Shown: positions 1 to 12,824 of the stretch, one piece after another
How the letters are laid out: every line of letters starts with the position of its first letter
Position numbering within the stretch: the stretch's first letter is position 1
Source: Cristatella mucedo
Lineage: Eukaryota; Bryozoa; Phylactolaemata; Cristatellidae
Direction of reading: 5' to 3'
Assembly (NCBI GenBank): GCA_009760855.2
Contig: WPIO01000007.1
Coordinates: 4,098,001 to 4,158,000, forward strand
DNA length: 60,000 bases
Program-made: the position numbers and the translations under genes
The notes under the pieces: model-generated
Told to the model about the DNA's origin: nothing
Databases searched by the model: none
What the model saw: only the letters and a program-made list of their open reading frames with translations

Positions 1-1204
1 GAGCAATAACCAAGGATTAACCAACATCCAAAGAATTATGCTTTGACAAATAAGCATGCAAAAATGTACAAGACATTCAGGGCAACCGCTGAGTTGGGCG
101 CTTGATTAGTATGCTCTGAATGGTCCAACAGGTGATCACGCAAAGCACACACGAAAAAAGACAAATTCACTGGGGCGCAGGGGATGCTGTTCGGAAGGGT
201 GCATCTTCAGCCGAGACTTACAGGATGCAAATTCAATGCATGTGGAGACAGAAGCCAGATGTGAGTTCCAGACTCTCCGTGCATACACACACTAACACTG
301 ACCACCAAAATGTTCTTAAAGTTTGTGAAAACAGCTGCTATATTACTATAAGCTCGGTGGAAGCTGAGGAGCCGGTGATAAGAGAGCACGTGAGCAACCT
401 GTGGGCTAGAACTGGAAGATTCTAGAACTAGAAGATCAGGAACATGATTCGATGCATCGACAGGGAGCCAGTGACGAAGCTCAGACAGCTCAGATGGTGC
501 GATGCAGCTATGCCCTTGACAGCAGATGTTCTGCAAGTCGTGTACAAAGGAAATTGGTGTAATCTAGATGCCACATCACAAGTGCACGAAATTGTTTGGC
601 TGTCATGGTCTTGTTTAAGCAAGCCCTGATTTTGATGTTCTTCGTGGCACTAATTTAAAATGTACATTGGCTTCCAGTGTATTTTTAACTTACCATTGTC
701 TCATGCCTATAGAACTCGTCTAGGGTAGATGCAAGTGGAGGTAAATGGAATGCCTCCAATGGAGTACTCCAATTCTGGTCGTGGCGAGGCAGTTAAACGA
801 GTGCAGCCCTCTGGCACGGGTGTTTGCACTCTCCGATGCTTTATGTGTAGTGCAAGTTTATTCGCATCTAGCAAAATGCCCTTTTGGTCCACTAGGATTG
901 CTGCCGATGGAGGAAATGCTGTTTCTTTCGAATTTGTGTCAAAGTATCTTTTTGATTTTTGTCACAACTTGGTCAATGGTTGTATGGCAACGTCTGCAAT
1001 TTTCTTGTTCATCACATTATTCGCGTTTGATTTCAAAGACATCTAGCTTAGATGCTCGTTTTCAGCTGGCATGTTTTTTATCTTATTCCAGCTTCTTTGG
1101 TGAGCTGCCAAATGGCATAATAATAAGATATTTCTATATCACTGTGAGAGAGCTAAATATCTTTCAAAGCACTTTACAGGTGGTATCAAGAAAGCATATC
1201 AGTT

Positions 1205-2055
1205 GGTTAGTGATAACAGGCAGTCGATGTGCTGCTTGATAAGGAGCCAGTGCAGATCGGTGATAAGTGGTGTAATGTGGCGACTTCGAAGCTCACGGCA
1301 GACATGCCTGGCAGCACAGTTTGGTTCCAACTGTAAGCGTTTTATTGTGTATGCCAGAAGGCTTGGAGTAGTGAGTTACAGAAGTCGAGACAGGATGTCA
1401 GAAATGCATGGACCTCCTTGAGTTATCTTAGTCTATTCAGGCCCGAATTTTTGCAATGGTACATAGTGTAACAGACTTAATTATACAGTCGGACCTGATT
1501 TTGAGTGGTTAGCATTCCAATTTCCGAGTAACGGTATGTTTGCCCATAATTAGTAAGCTGGTTTTTATCGTCATTCAATTTGAGAATGTTTGCTACCATC
1601 CAAGTGATGATGTCAGCTATACATGCAGCAAGGGAGTTGAGAGAGTTTGACGTTCTGGAAGGCTGGGAGGGATCAAAGCATAGGTACAGCTGTGTGTCAT
1701 CTCCATAGAAATGAAAGCCTAGATTATGCTTGGCGATCACATCGGTTAGAAGTAGAGCATACATTGCAGAGGTTTATTGGGCATCACCACCCGAAGGGCC
1801 CTGGAGTTCCCCCTAGTACTTTAGAGGCTTCTCGAGTGATTGTGCTCCTGACATCAATGCTTTGGAGTCTCCCACTGAGGTAGAGTCTAGGCCATTGCAT
1901 TTCAGTGTCAGCGATGGTCAGATGATGGCGAGATCAGCGATGGCGAGATGAGAGGCACTCGAGAAGGACTTGATTATCAATAGTATGTGGCGCTGTCGAA
2001 AGATCATGCAAAACAAGCAGTCTTTCCAAGTCTGCATTCCCGAGATGGTCGTTAT
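1205..2055 (-). mobile_element. L2/CR1-like LINE fragment (reverse transcriptase, 5'-truncated)
   Basis: On the minus strand this reads as part of a non-LTR retrotransposon reverse transcriptase. Residues like FYGDDTQLYLCFDPS (the YADD active-site region) are encoded near 1670-1720, and the complement of the RLVCRE..SCH thumb region lies near 1230-1330. Frameshifts and stops break it, so it is a fossil. It matches the other LINE copies here. Its upstream end runs straight into the TATG microsatellite. Confidence 0.85.
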
Positions 2056-2061
2056 ACATAC

Positions 2062-2096
<35 letters not shown>

Positions 2097-2150
2097 TGTA
2101 TGTATGTATGTATGTATGTATGTATGTATGTATGTATGTATGTATACATA
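2052..2150. repeat. (TATG)n microsatellite
   Basis: About 20 TATG units with short TATA/CATA edges. They abut the 5' end of the minus-strand LINE fragment at a point where other copies read GTGTATAACGACC. The long Tyr-Ile-His-Thr frames here come only from the repeat. Confidence 0.97.
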
Positions 2151-2350
2151 AGCCATCAAGACTTATGCAGCAGTCAAAGAAGGCAAGTCTGCGATTATGC
2201 CCTCTGCTCGCCGCCATCCTTACTATTCTAGTGCTGCCCATTCAGGAATGGATTTTGTCAAGGAGAGAGTAATTGAAAGTGGCTGGCTGCAAAACGAGAT
2301 TTGCTAGCAAATTGTGTGCGTTGTTTACTAGCAAAGTGGATGTACTTCTC

Positions 2351-2353
<3 letters not shown>

Positions 2354-2412
<59 letters not shown>
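2354..2412. repeat. (GT)n microsatellite
   Basis: About 29 uninterrupted GT dinucleotides. Both strands give meaningless Cys-Val or His-Thr frames. Confidence 0.98.
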
Positions 2413-2414
<2 letters not shown>

Positions 2415-2770
2415 CTGTGACCTCTGCTTGTGTACATGCATGCGAACTGCTCCCTGCCACCGTCAGCGCACGCAGCTTGACCGGTGTAGTGCCTTTCGGC
2501 CTGTGCAGATGGCAGCGCTCTCACCCCGGGTGCTGCGGAGGCTGAGAAAGAGCCGCAGCAGCACCGGTGTGACCATCCTTACCCTAGCCTACGCACCACC
2601 GGAAAACTGCTCGCTGCTGCCATGCAAACACACATGCGTCCAGACTGGGGGTGCCCAGCGGAAAGGTGGTAGCTGGTCATCCCTGCTCTCTGTGTCGTCG
2701 GGTGCCTGAGGAAGAAGAATTTGCTGGTCGTGGAGTGACTGAGCCCCTCTCATATTTGGGAGTGTAAGAC

Positions 2771-2804
2771 CTATATATACATATATATGTATACATACAT
2801 ACAC

Positions 2805-2855
<51 letters not shown>

Positions 2856-2876
2856 CATGCATGCATGCATGCATGC
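2771..2876. repeat. Compound (TA)(CATA)(CA)n(TA)(CATG)n microsatellite
   Basis: A compound simple repeat: TA-rich and CATA units, then about 20 CA units, then TA and five GCAT units. It is non-coding. Confidence 0.95.
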
Positions 2877-4023
2877 CTACCCACGCGTGCAAACTTATCT
2901 GTGACAGGACGTCTTGCTCTTAAGGAAAAGTGCCGGTGCTGTGCCTCACCTGCCAAGAGCGACGAGCACTGGCTATCTCAGGCGTAGCAGATTGATTGTC
3001 TCCAAGGAAGTTTTGCTTACACTCAATTGGAGACTGAGTTGAGGTCTTTAGTCACCAGGGCTAGTCAGCTGGCATCACTTCATCTGGCTTATGCGGACCA
3101 TTCATCTCTCTGATCCATCATCTTGATGAATCAGTAGGCAGGCACAATGCTCCCTGTTTGTGGAACTCCTTGCCAGTAGCTGCCCGAGCTGAAGCCTTCT
3201 CGATGGCATTTTAGGCTGACTTGAAGCCCACTTGCTTGGCTAGTCTTAGAACTGTGGGCAGCATTGGTCTGCCCGAAGCAGGTGGCTTGAACGGCTTGAT
3301 TTTGCAGGCTTTTTTCAGCAGCTGGTTCTCTAGCCAGAAAACAGCTTCTGTTCAGGGTAGGCTGGCTGAGTGCTGCTTTTCCGGCGTTTTCCATGTTTGC
3401 ATTTAACTTGCATCGTTTCTCGTTTGGCCATTGCCGCTTGTCGATCTTTGGAATGCCGTCGAACTCGCACTCACATTTTTCAGCATTTCGTTCTTTTGTC
3501 TGCAGCTGCTAGGCACTTGAGCATTGCTTACCAGATTGTTGTCCTTATGTTGATTGATTACACCGGTCAACATTGAAATCGTTACTGACTTAAAAATACC
3601 CTAATCTGTAGTATGTAGGTGTATACGTCTATAAGGGTATAGGTCTATAAGTGCTGAGCACGAATAAAACCATACACATTTTTATTGGCTCATTTAAAAC
3701 ATATTTCATGTAGTTCATTTTCTATGTTTAACCGCATAAATTTATCCAGTATGACTGTAACAACATCCTTAATATGCTTAGACCGGTATAGTATTGCAGT
3801 GCATTGCATGATACAACCACGCACAAATCTTCCAAGACTTGATTGCATCATTTTCTGATGCAATGCAATACTACTGCCAGGCGGCTGCTGCAGTAAGCTG
3901 ATATTATAAAGCCCAGTCGGAAAGGTTGATCACTTAAAATAGTTCAGACTTTGTGCGAGAAAGTTTAAACGACTGCTACATGAAAATGCTATTATTTTAT
4001 CCACTAAGGTACAATACTGAACA

Positions 4024-5806
4024 GTAATGCCTCGAAAGTGTGTTAATACCGTGGACAATTTTTTGCTATATTTGTGGGGAACTGACATTTGCTAACCAGA
4101 AAAAAATTATCCCTTCACAAGTGAAGAAGGCATATCATCTGTACTTCGGATGCAAGATTGGTGACCAAGACCATCCTTGGACCCCATATATGCTGTGCTG
4201 CATGTACAACTCAGCTTTCACAGCGGTTGAATGGCAAAAGACCATCAATGCTGTTTGCCATCACCACGGTGTGGAGAGAGCCAAGCAACCACATAAATGA
4301 AATCATTCTGTTTGGTTCGTCCTCTTTCCAGCAGAATAACGAAGCAAAAGAAGTCGAGAATAGCCTACCCAAACATTCCGTCTGCATTGAGACCAGTTCC
4401 ACATGGTGAGGACTAACTATTCCAGAACCTCCAGCAGAATATTCTCTTGATTCATCTGAGGTAGGACAAGGATGAGCCGACCTGTTCTTCTCTTGGTACG
4501 TCAGAATACAGTGATCCCGATTTCCACTGTCGTGCATCATCAACTCCACACAGGATAACACAGGAAGAAGTAAATGACCCGGTTCGTGATTTGGACTTAT
4601 CCAAGAACAAGTCAGTTGCCTAGATCAAGACTCCAACAATGGAATCTTTTCGAAAAAGTGGTCACAATTACTATATATTGATGGTGTCACCACCACTTGC
4701 GGCCTTTCTTCAGAAAAGAAAGTAATCTGGTATTCTGTTCCGATGTTGAGGGCCTAATGAACGCCTTAAAAATCACAACTCACAAGAATGGAGACTATTT
4801 GTAGACTTTACAAGTCTTTAGGCTGTGCTTTTGCACAATGGAAACCGTCTTCCATCTATTCCAGTAGCACATGTGCTGTCCACATGAAAGAAACATGCGA
4901 TAACTTTAAACAGTTACTGAATTCCATTGAGTATAACAAGTACAGCTGGCTTCTCTGGGATGATTTGAAGGTAGTTGCCCTTTTAATGGGACTGCAGCAG
5001 GGATGTACAAAATGCACGTGTTTCTTATGTGAGTGGAATAATTGAACAAGGGAATTGAACTACATGCAGAAGGAATTGACTCGAAGACAAAATATAGCAG
5101 CTGGAGAGAAGAATATCCAGCACCCAGCTCTGGTCCGGGCTCGCAAAATCCTGCTACCATCCCTTTCACATCAAATTAGGCTTGATCAAGAACTTCGTGA
5201 AAGTCTTGGATCAGACTTTGCCAGCTTTCCGATACCTGCGTGAAAATTCCCTCGACTTAGCGAAGCAAAGATTAAAGAGGGAGTTTGGTGGGTCCTCAGA
5301 TTCAAGAGCTCTTCAAAGATGATCGGTTCAATAACTTGTTGCTGGGTGATGCAGAACAAGCATGGAATGCTTTTCGCCTAGTGTCCACAAACTTTCTTGG
5401 GAACGTTAGGGCAGAAAACCATAAGGAGCCGCTAGAAGAATAGTGGTGCAGTATCAGAAACCTGGCTGCAATACGTGGACCAAAGATACCAGGGAAAATG
5501 GTCCACCACAATGTTGGCTGACTACTGCTGGACACTCCCCAGAGATGCTCACGAACAGCTGTACAAGAGACAGGCGAAGAAATCTAAGAAGTAATCTATG
5601 ACTTCATTTTTACAGGTATCAACCGTAGGTCTATTGCTATTCGCATGCATTTTGTGATTTACACAGTAATTTATTGCAGATAACAAAAATGTAGAGCCAA
5701 TATGCAAGGTGACTGTCATATTTGTGGTAAGCACATACAAATTGATAAGAAATAGCTAATTGCATTTCAGTTACATGAATTTCGTAAAAAGAAAAATTGC
5801 TGACCA
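4024..5806 (+). pseudogene. Copy A of an uncharacterised repeat-borne protein gene
   Basis: A degraded plus-strand gene read by hopping frames. The N-terminal part (4060-4300) has FCYICGELTF, then YFGCKIGDQD, then HICCAAC and VWREP, which looks like a Cys-pair zinc-binding module. The middle part (4860-5045) has VALLMGLQQGCTKCTCFLCEW. The C-terminal part (5240-5595) has FPRLSEAKIKEGV and RYQGKWSTTMLADYCWTL, and ends at a stop near 5595. Frameshifts, stops and a deletion around 5445-5480 (present in the copy near 51.3 kb) make it non-functional. I recall a family with these motifs, repeated in many invertebrate genomes and usually left as hypothetical; transposon origin is inferred. Similarity to the second copy continues about 200 bp past the stop. 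The LDLa exon starts about 70 bp after this repeat ends. Confidence 0.7.
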
Positions 5807-5877
5807 GTGTTATTGATGGGGAGTAGATGTATTGATGTTTATGCCGATTTATCCAGCCAAGGCTTGTCTTTTTTCAG

Positions 5878-6003
5878 ACAGTATACTATGCTCAGGAGAG
5901 CACTATTGCACCTCTACACACTATTGCATAGACAAGGACCTACGATGTGATCGGATCGATCATTGTGGTGACAAGAGTGACGAAACACACTACACATGTA
6001 TAT
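5878..6003 (+). CDS. LDL-receptor class A exon of an LDLRAD-like membrane protein
   Basis: This internal exon encodes one complete LDL-receptor class A module. It has six cysteines in the usual spacing (LCSGEHYC..YCIDKDLRC then DHCGDKSDE..YTC) and the acidic CxxxDCxDxSDE calcium-binding signature. The splice acceptor is a T-rich tract ending in cag at 5875-5877, and the donor is gtaagc at 6004. The exon starts with two bases and ends with one base of a split codon, so both flanking introns are phase 1, as is typical for shuffled LDLa modules. Joined to the next exon the split codon is TAT (Tyr), giving YTCIYDSETQL. The module should lie outside the cell. Upstream exons, including the signal peptide, were not found and may lie before the window. 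Confidence 0.85.
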
Positions 6004-8369
6004 GTAAGCATACAATACGTGTATAAATTAACTCACCGTGGCTGTGGTATAAGTGATGACCGGCAGGCTTGCAGCATAAAACTTGAATTAATCTGCTTGC
6101 TGTGACGCAGTCCCTTCACATCTGGTGACAGTAGCCCTGCGACCAGACATAACACATGCCATGTGAGCAGTGCACAGCCAGTTTACTCCTGTGTGTGGTC
6201 ATTGGATTGCAGTGAGGTATCGAGAGCTGCATTCTGTGGGTGCATTGTCGAGTTATTGAATGCTTTATCTGATGTACGCCCCACCTAATGCAACGTTTGC
6301 TGCAAGCTTGCCCTTGCATGCAGTTAATCGATGGAATCTTTCGATGTTTACTGCTTTTTCTTTATTTGCCTTTTGTGAATGATTTTGTGTCACGTCCTGA
6401 TCACAGAAGGTTGGAAGTTGAGTTCTTCATGTATAGTGAGCTAAGTTGCTGTGGCTTCTAGCAACCTTCTCTCTGTACTCTGTTCTGCGACTCAGGCTTG
6501 TCCCCGGCTTTAGCTGTAGGCGCCAGCACGTTGGCCGTAGGCCGGCATCTTGTATCAGGACGGTAAAGCACTGCCGCACGAGGGAGCCTGCTACATCGGC
6601 TCGTCACCCGGAGGGAGGGGGTCTACTAACTCGGCTGGCGCCAGTTTTTCAGCTGTGCACGCTGAAAGCCGGCAGTGTCCATTGAGTTCAACCCAAGTCG
6701 TATGGGATAAGCCGAGCTCCTGGCGAAGTATAATAGGCGTACCTAGTAAGACATGTTAGGAGTTTTCTGTGGAGTTTCATAGATTTCTAGAGAGTTTATA
6801 GGAAGTTTTCTTGAGCGCCATCTGCCGGTTCATCAGTACTCGTGGCCTGCCCGGCTCCTTCCTCCATCGGTGCATTTCGATTCGCTCTTTAGTTTTCCGA
6901 AACCAAATAAATGCATAGGTCATCAGATAAACTACGTGTGCATGCACTTGTGCTAACGTGCATGTGGGCAGGCCTATGTACGAACGACATATTTCCTTTC
7001 TCTTGTTTCTGCCTGCTTGGTCATTTTAGGTTACTGAGGAAAAACCTGCAAATTTTGAGTTGAAGCTCTTATCTGCAGAAGCTAATGTCTGCCACCAAAT
7101 ACTGATAGAATTGAGTGCAGGTGGGCGATCGGTCCGCCAGTTGAGGGGCTTGCCTGGTTCGATTCGTGCTCGTCCGACCAAGCATGACCAGCAGCGCTGT
7201 GTGCCAGTTGAGGCTCTATGGGCTGGCTAGTCACGTGTGCTTGGGTCTCGACGGGAGCCTTTGGTATGGAAGCAGTGCTTTTGGCACTCGCCGTAGCATA
7301 ATAAGTATGTGGTTTTGCTTAAATCTTGATATTTTGCCGACCGGATGTCATAATAGGCGAATTGACTTACCTTACGATAAAATTAAAGCTTAAGCTAACT
7401 GTCAACCACAGCATTTTCGTAGAGGTTAGGGCTACTTACCGTGCATAAATGGCCAGCTAAGGATCTTATATCTGACTCAATGTCGGCTAGACTGCTGCAA
7501 TTCTGAAGTCATAGTCTTCCTTGAACGCTATCGAGACTCAATAAGTAATGCTGTATGTTGTTAGCTGGCCGTGCAACTTTATAGTACCCCATCATACTTT
7601 AGCTGACCTCATCAGCTTTGCAGTAAAGTCTACCTACTTTCAGCTACATAACGTTGCAATGATTTGGGCCTACTTAGATTGAGATATCATGTCAAATTTG
7701 GTTCATCCATTTGTGACATCACTGAAGAAAGTCGGGAGGCTTTCCAGGACTCTGAGGACTCGGTGGAGAGCTCATGTCAGCGGTCGAAAAACGGTAGCAG
7801 CAGTAGCCACTACCAGTTTCATTCCTGGTGATACAAACGATCCTCTTGAGAGAGCAGCCTCACAGCTTCCGTAAGGAAGTATATTCGGACTCATCACTGA
7901 AGAACGTTAGGAAGCTTTTTGATCTTGCAGTCATGCTGGTAGAGTCCGGTCCAGCGCAGGTCGGCAATGGGTGTGGACTACCTAAACGACGCCATGCTTG
8001 TGCTATCAGCCTCCGATGTGCCTCCAAAACACGGGGCGCCACAACTTTCATTGATTGGCCCACTCTTTTCACAAAAATATTATTGTCAGCCTCCTGTTGT
8101 CCTTTAATAAGACGGTGCCCGTGCATATGCAGGTCGGTGGCCTCTGGCAATAGAAGTTCAAATCGTGGTACTAAAATAGAGCGGAAGAGCAAAGTATGCT
8201 CGCATGTGCTCTGGGTCTCAAGAGTATCCTCGTGCTGTCACCGCTGCAACAGTAGGCATTTTCTTCATGGTCACCACTTCATGGTCACACCTCACCACAT
8301 GACATGTGCATGATCCCTTTGTTGAATACAATAATAATTACCTAGTGATCCTTGTGGTGACCTAGGCGA

Positions 8370-10235
8370 TCGCTTCTCTAGCTTCTTTGTCTGCAAGATA
8401 GACAAGCTCGGATAGTCTATCCCTAAGGTTGCAGCATCTGCTCTGGACTCGTGTCCCTCAATTACATCATCACAGCATTCTTGTCTCTCAATTCCGCGCA
8501 ATACCTCGACATCTAAGGAGACCACACCAAGGAGACCACGAGTGACCTTATCCTGAAATTCATCTCCCAGTCAAAGAAGTCTACTAGTCCTCTATTCCCT
8601 ACTCTCCTCCTACTATTCCCACTGTACTGCTGCTACGGTGCCTAGATCTCATGCTGCCATGCTTAACGAACATAATAAATAGTTCCTTAGCCTTAGGTTA
8701 TGTCCCTGAAACTTTCAAAAAGGCTGCTGTTAGGCCACTAATTAAGAAAGCACTGCCTGACCTAGAAAACTTGAGCTTCTTCTTCCATCAATCTTCCATT
8801 CAGTCTCCTGCTCCAGTTCCTATCAAAGACACTGGAACGAGTTGTGGCAGACCAGCTGAACTCTCATATTGAGATCTCAAACTTAGCAAGAAAGTTCCAG
8901 TCTGGGTTTAGAGCTAATCACTCTACGGAGTCAGCATTGCTTAGGTGTATAACGACCATCTCAGGAATGCCGACTTGGGTAAGTCTCTCTGCTTGTTCTG
9001 CTTGATCTTTCGGCAGTGTTCGATACTATTGATCGGCAAGTCCTTCTTGAGCGCCTCTCATTTCGCCTGGGCATCACTTGCACTGCACTGCAATGGTTCA
9101 GGTCCTATCTCAATGGGAGACTCCAGAGTATTGATGTGAACGGACAAAGGTCATCAAAGGAATCACTTAAGTGCATGGTACCCCAGGGCGCTGTGCTCGG
9201 TCTGCTTCTTTTGATAGTGTATACTCTCCCTCTTGCCGATGTGATCGCCAAGTACAATTTAGGCTTTCACTTCTATGCAGATGACACTCAGTTGTACCTT
9301 TGCTTTGATCCCTCACCTTTACTGCATGTATTGATGACATGGACGGCAGCAAACTTTCTTAAATTGAATGTCGACAAAACCCATGGGAAAACCAAGTGTG
9401 ATTCAAAAATTGTAAGACCTAACGCTCAAAATTGGCTCTGCCAGCATATTTCCTGCTGAATCTGTACGTAATCTTGGTGTCCTGTTCCAAACTGACCTGT
9501 CATAAATAGACCACTTCAGCTCCACAGTCAAGTCTACCTTCTTTCAGCTGCACAACATAGCTAAAATTCGGGCTTGTTTAGGCAGGGATACTACGTCGGA
9601 ACCGGTTCATGCATTTGTATATCCTTTGTCGACTTCTGTAACTTAATGCTCACTGTTTTACTGGCGTGTGCAACCAGGCGCTTACAGCTGGTGAAAAACT
9701 CTGCAGATAGGCTCGTTTGTCGTGAGCGTCGAAGTTGCAACATCTTACCACTTCTCGCTGACCTGCACTGGCTTCCAATCAAGCAGCATATCGACCTAAA
9801 GGTTCTTTCAATTACTTTTAGGTGCCTTCATTCTCTGGCTCCAGCCTACCTATCAGAACTACTCCACCCCCCCCCCCCCGCCAGGCAAAGAAGGCAAAAA
9901 ATCATGCAACCCACTGTTCTGAATCGAATCGTTTAGCCATACCTCGTACGAACCTTAAAACCGTCGGAGAGGCTTTTAGTTCGTATGCTTCCAAAGCCTG
10001 GAACTCACTAACCACGCACGTCACAACATCCCGGAATATGACTAGATTTGAAAAAGAAGCTTAAAACACACCTGTTTATTACAGCATTTAGTAGGTCTTT
10101 GTGATTCCTCATTCGAGTGGTGCATATTCGTGCTTTCACCCTGCCTGCTGCTTGTGGATCTTACACCAATCATTTGGTAATGCTTTTTATACAGCATCTT
10201 TAAAGTGCCTAGAAAGAAATTCAGCTCTAATAATA
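8370..10235 (+). mobile_element. L2/CR1-like LINE, degraded, nearly full RT
   Basis: A plus-strand LINE running from the region just before the reverse transcriptase (FSSFFVCKIDK near 8370; YVPETFKKAAVRPLIKK near 8700) through MVPQGAVLGLLL (9175) and the catalytic FYADDTQLYLCFDPS (9270-9315), to the C-terminal LHWLPIKQ (9765) and LAPAYLSELL (9835). It ends in a shortened 3' hairpin near 10200-10235. Frameshifts, stops and a C-homopolymer (9867-9880) break it. It lies inside the first intron seen of the LDLRAD-like gene. Confidence 0.9.
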
Positions 10236-10345
10236 ATATAATAATAATGCACTTGATAAAACGCCCTCAGAGAACTTAATCTCTCTCTAGGCGCTTTACA
10301 TTTGCTGCAAAGGGAAATGCAATTGAATGGTGAGTAAAATCATGC
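10236..10345 (-). mobile_element. LINE 3' tail fragment
   Basis: A minus-strand copy of only the terminal hairpin and adjoining 3' UTR. It sits tail-to-tail with the preceding plus-strand LINE and in tandem with the next minus-strand LINE. Confidence 0.8.
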
Positions 10346-10375
10346 TCGAGTGCTCTCCTCACGACGGTAATAATA

Positions 10376-11245
10376 ATAATAATAATAATACACTTGATAA
10401 AGCGCCCTCAGAGAACTTAATCTCTTTCTAGGCGCTTTACATTTGCTGCAAAGGGAAATGCAATTGAATGGTAAGTAAAATCATGCTTGAAAAACAAACA
10501 CAATGAATAATATGGTTAGGGGTGTCATGCACAGGGTCAGCATGCAAATGTGGTTAGTGGCAGCATGCACAGTGTCAGCACGCATAAGCACATCAAGGAC
10601 GAATCACAGGGACCCACTAAATGCTGTCCTAAATAGGTGTTTTTAAATTCTTTTTAAATGTGGTCAGGTCAGGGGATGTTCTGACGCAGGTCGGGAGGGA
10701 GTTCCAGGCTTTGGGAGCATATGAACTAAATGCACGGTCTCCAAAGGATTTGAGGTTTGTGCGGAGTATTTGTAGACTGTTGGATTCCGAAAAGCGGGTG
10801 GTACGATGCTTGGCCTGATGGGGTAGTAAATCTGAGAGATAGGCTGGAGCCATAGAATGGAGGGATCTAAAAGTGAGCGACAAAACCTTGAAGTCAATCC
10901 GTTGCGACGCTCACGACAGACAAGCCTAGCTGCAGAGTTTTGCACCAGCTGCAATCACCTGATCGCACATGCCGGTAGGCCAGAGAGCATTGAGTTGCAG
11001 AAGTCGACACGGGATGTCACGAATGCTTGGACCAACTTGGACGTGATATCCTTATCTAAACAAGCCCGAATTTTAGCAATGTTATGAAGCTGAAATAGGC
11101 AGATTTGACTGTGGAGCTGATATGGTCATTAACGAGAGGTCGCTTTGGAATATGAAACCTAGATTTCGAGCTGATTCAACTGGAGATATGCTGGCAGAGC
11201 CAAATTTGAGTTTAAGCCTTTCTAATTTGTGAGTCACTGCTCTCT
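10376..11245 (-). mobile_element. L2/CR1-like LINE, 5'-truncated C-terminal half
   Basis: On the minus strand from about 11245 down: KLERLKLKFGSASISPVESARNLG, then RLVCRERR, then SLHSMAPAYLSDLLPHQAK and FGDRAFSSYAPKAWNSLP, then the 3' UTR with the hairpin and an (AAT)n tail at 10376. It is close in sequence to the copies at 48.7 and 58 kb but carries frameshifts. Confidence 0.9.
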
Positions 11246-12683
11246 GAGGGTGCCATACAAATGTATTACTATTTATATTATAGTTTGTACAACGGTATGT
11301 CATGCCTACCAGAAGATAGAGACATAACCATTATAGCTTCTTTGCTTACGTGATTAAACAACGGAAGGAATGTGTGCAAACTTCCATATCACTGCCGAGG
11401 CCTGGTTGACTCAAGAGGCTTTACAGTATGGAGAGGCAATAAGCCTTTTGCAAGATCAGCAGATTTTTTAGAAAAGCCAATTCTGATGGACGGTGGGAAC
11501 ACTAGTGTTCTGAAGATCTAAAGTACAAACAGAAAGCCTGTTGTACTAATGAGTATGTTAGCATTGTGCTTATCTGCTCATACCGGCTCGACGATAGTAC
11601 TGATTGACTTAAGAGAAGATCATGTCCCACTATTTTTCCATTTATGCTGGAGGCTGCTGCTCACTGGTCAGCCAATACTGTTGTCTATTGGGATAGCCAT
11701 AGGCATTATTGTAATGTTGTGTGGTTCCCAGGCCTGGCTTGCTCATCCGTTATAAAAGTTGTGGTGTACACTAGATAAATTTGGACGAAGGCCAGGAAAT
11801 AACTATATGCAGCAGTCTCATGTAGCCTAGCAGTATCAGTAACTAAGAAAGAGTGGTATCCATCTGTTGGAGTGTGAGTGGTTAGGATATTTGTTACCTT
11901 ATTGGGTTGATGGGCTACCTTAACTGAAAGTCACGACGATGACACGACATCTGCCCTACACCTCTGTATTTATTTATTCTCGTGCTTGCACTACACGTGG
12001 CTCTTAGTTCGGCCATGCACTTGCGACATTTTTTGCCAAGGCTGCCATTCAGATAGCATCCTTGTTGGTGAATCCTTATCACCTGCTTGGGTGCCGTGAG
12101 ATTGCCATTGAGGATTAGTAACCTGAAACACAGGTGAAGTAGGCAAGAGTGGGTGCCAAACATGTGCAGAGCTCTGTGCTAGCAGTTCTAAGCATTTTGT
12201 GTTGGTAGGGATGAGCTTTCTTTGCATGCAGAGGTGCTTCTGTACTCTCATCTGTCATATAGCAGCCTAGGAGCTGACATGCACATGAGCAGCCGTAGAA
12301 ATCATTGTTGTAATTTCTCTATCTTTGGATATTTCTCTGAATTGACGTGCCTAGCGATGGAACTGATACAGTTGCACAAAGTTTCGTCTGTGCCCACGAA
12401 AAGGCTTAATGGCATTAGGAGTTCAGTGCCATAAGTTCGTGCTCATAAAGTCAAGATATCGTTTCTCCATGCTTCTGCTGGGTTGCTGCTGTGTTGCTTT
12501 TCCCGTTAAGAAACCGGTGTTGGAATCGCGTAGCCAGAAAGTGAAGCCATTTTGTCTGGGAGCAGCTCGACGACCTGCTGAGGCTAGTTGAGTGTCATAA
12601 AAGTCCCCAGGTCAACATCCTCTATCCTTAAAACAGCTATCTATGCTTTCTAGCATTTGTTTGATCGATTGTTCTATTGGCAG

Positions 12684-12824
12684 ATGACTCGGAAACTCAA
12701 CTGACCCCCATCGGCGTTATCATTGGAGGTGTCGTTGTGGCCGTCATTGTCGTGATTGCCATAAGCGTAACGGTTGCCATCTGCCGTCGCCGAAGCATGC
12801 TACGTGGCTTCTCATCGAGGAGAG
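12684..12824 (+). CDS. Transmembrane exon of the LDLRAD-like membrane protein
   Basis: The exon encodes a short extracellular stalk (DSETQLTP), a strongly hydrophobic helix of about 25 residues beginning PIGVIIGGVVV and ending VTVAIC, and then a basic stop-transfer stretch CRRRSMLRGFSSRR. This predicts a type I single-pass protein with the LDLa module outside. The acceptor is ttggcag at 12683 and the donor gtaggt at 12825. Both ends are phase 1, matching the exons on either side. No other exon was recognised in the 6.7 kb intron before it, which holds LINE copies. Confidence 0.82.

Noticed and set aside
745-1239. 164-codon plus-strand frame with hydrophobic stretches
   Set aside because: No family signature, no splice support, and its end overlaps an antisense LINE. 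A faint likeness to retroelement RT in nearby frames was too weak to call.
6750-7010. Possible solo LTR (TGTTAGGAG start, AATAAA inside)
   Set aside because: No matching second LTR, primer-binding site or target duplication could be seen.
7860-8313. Overlapping 110-codon minus and 161-codon plus frames
   Set aside because: Both look like chance frames in sequence next to a LINE; neither shows a known domain.
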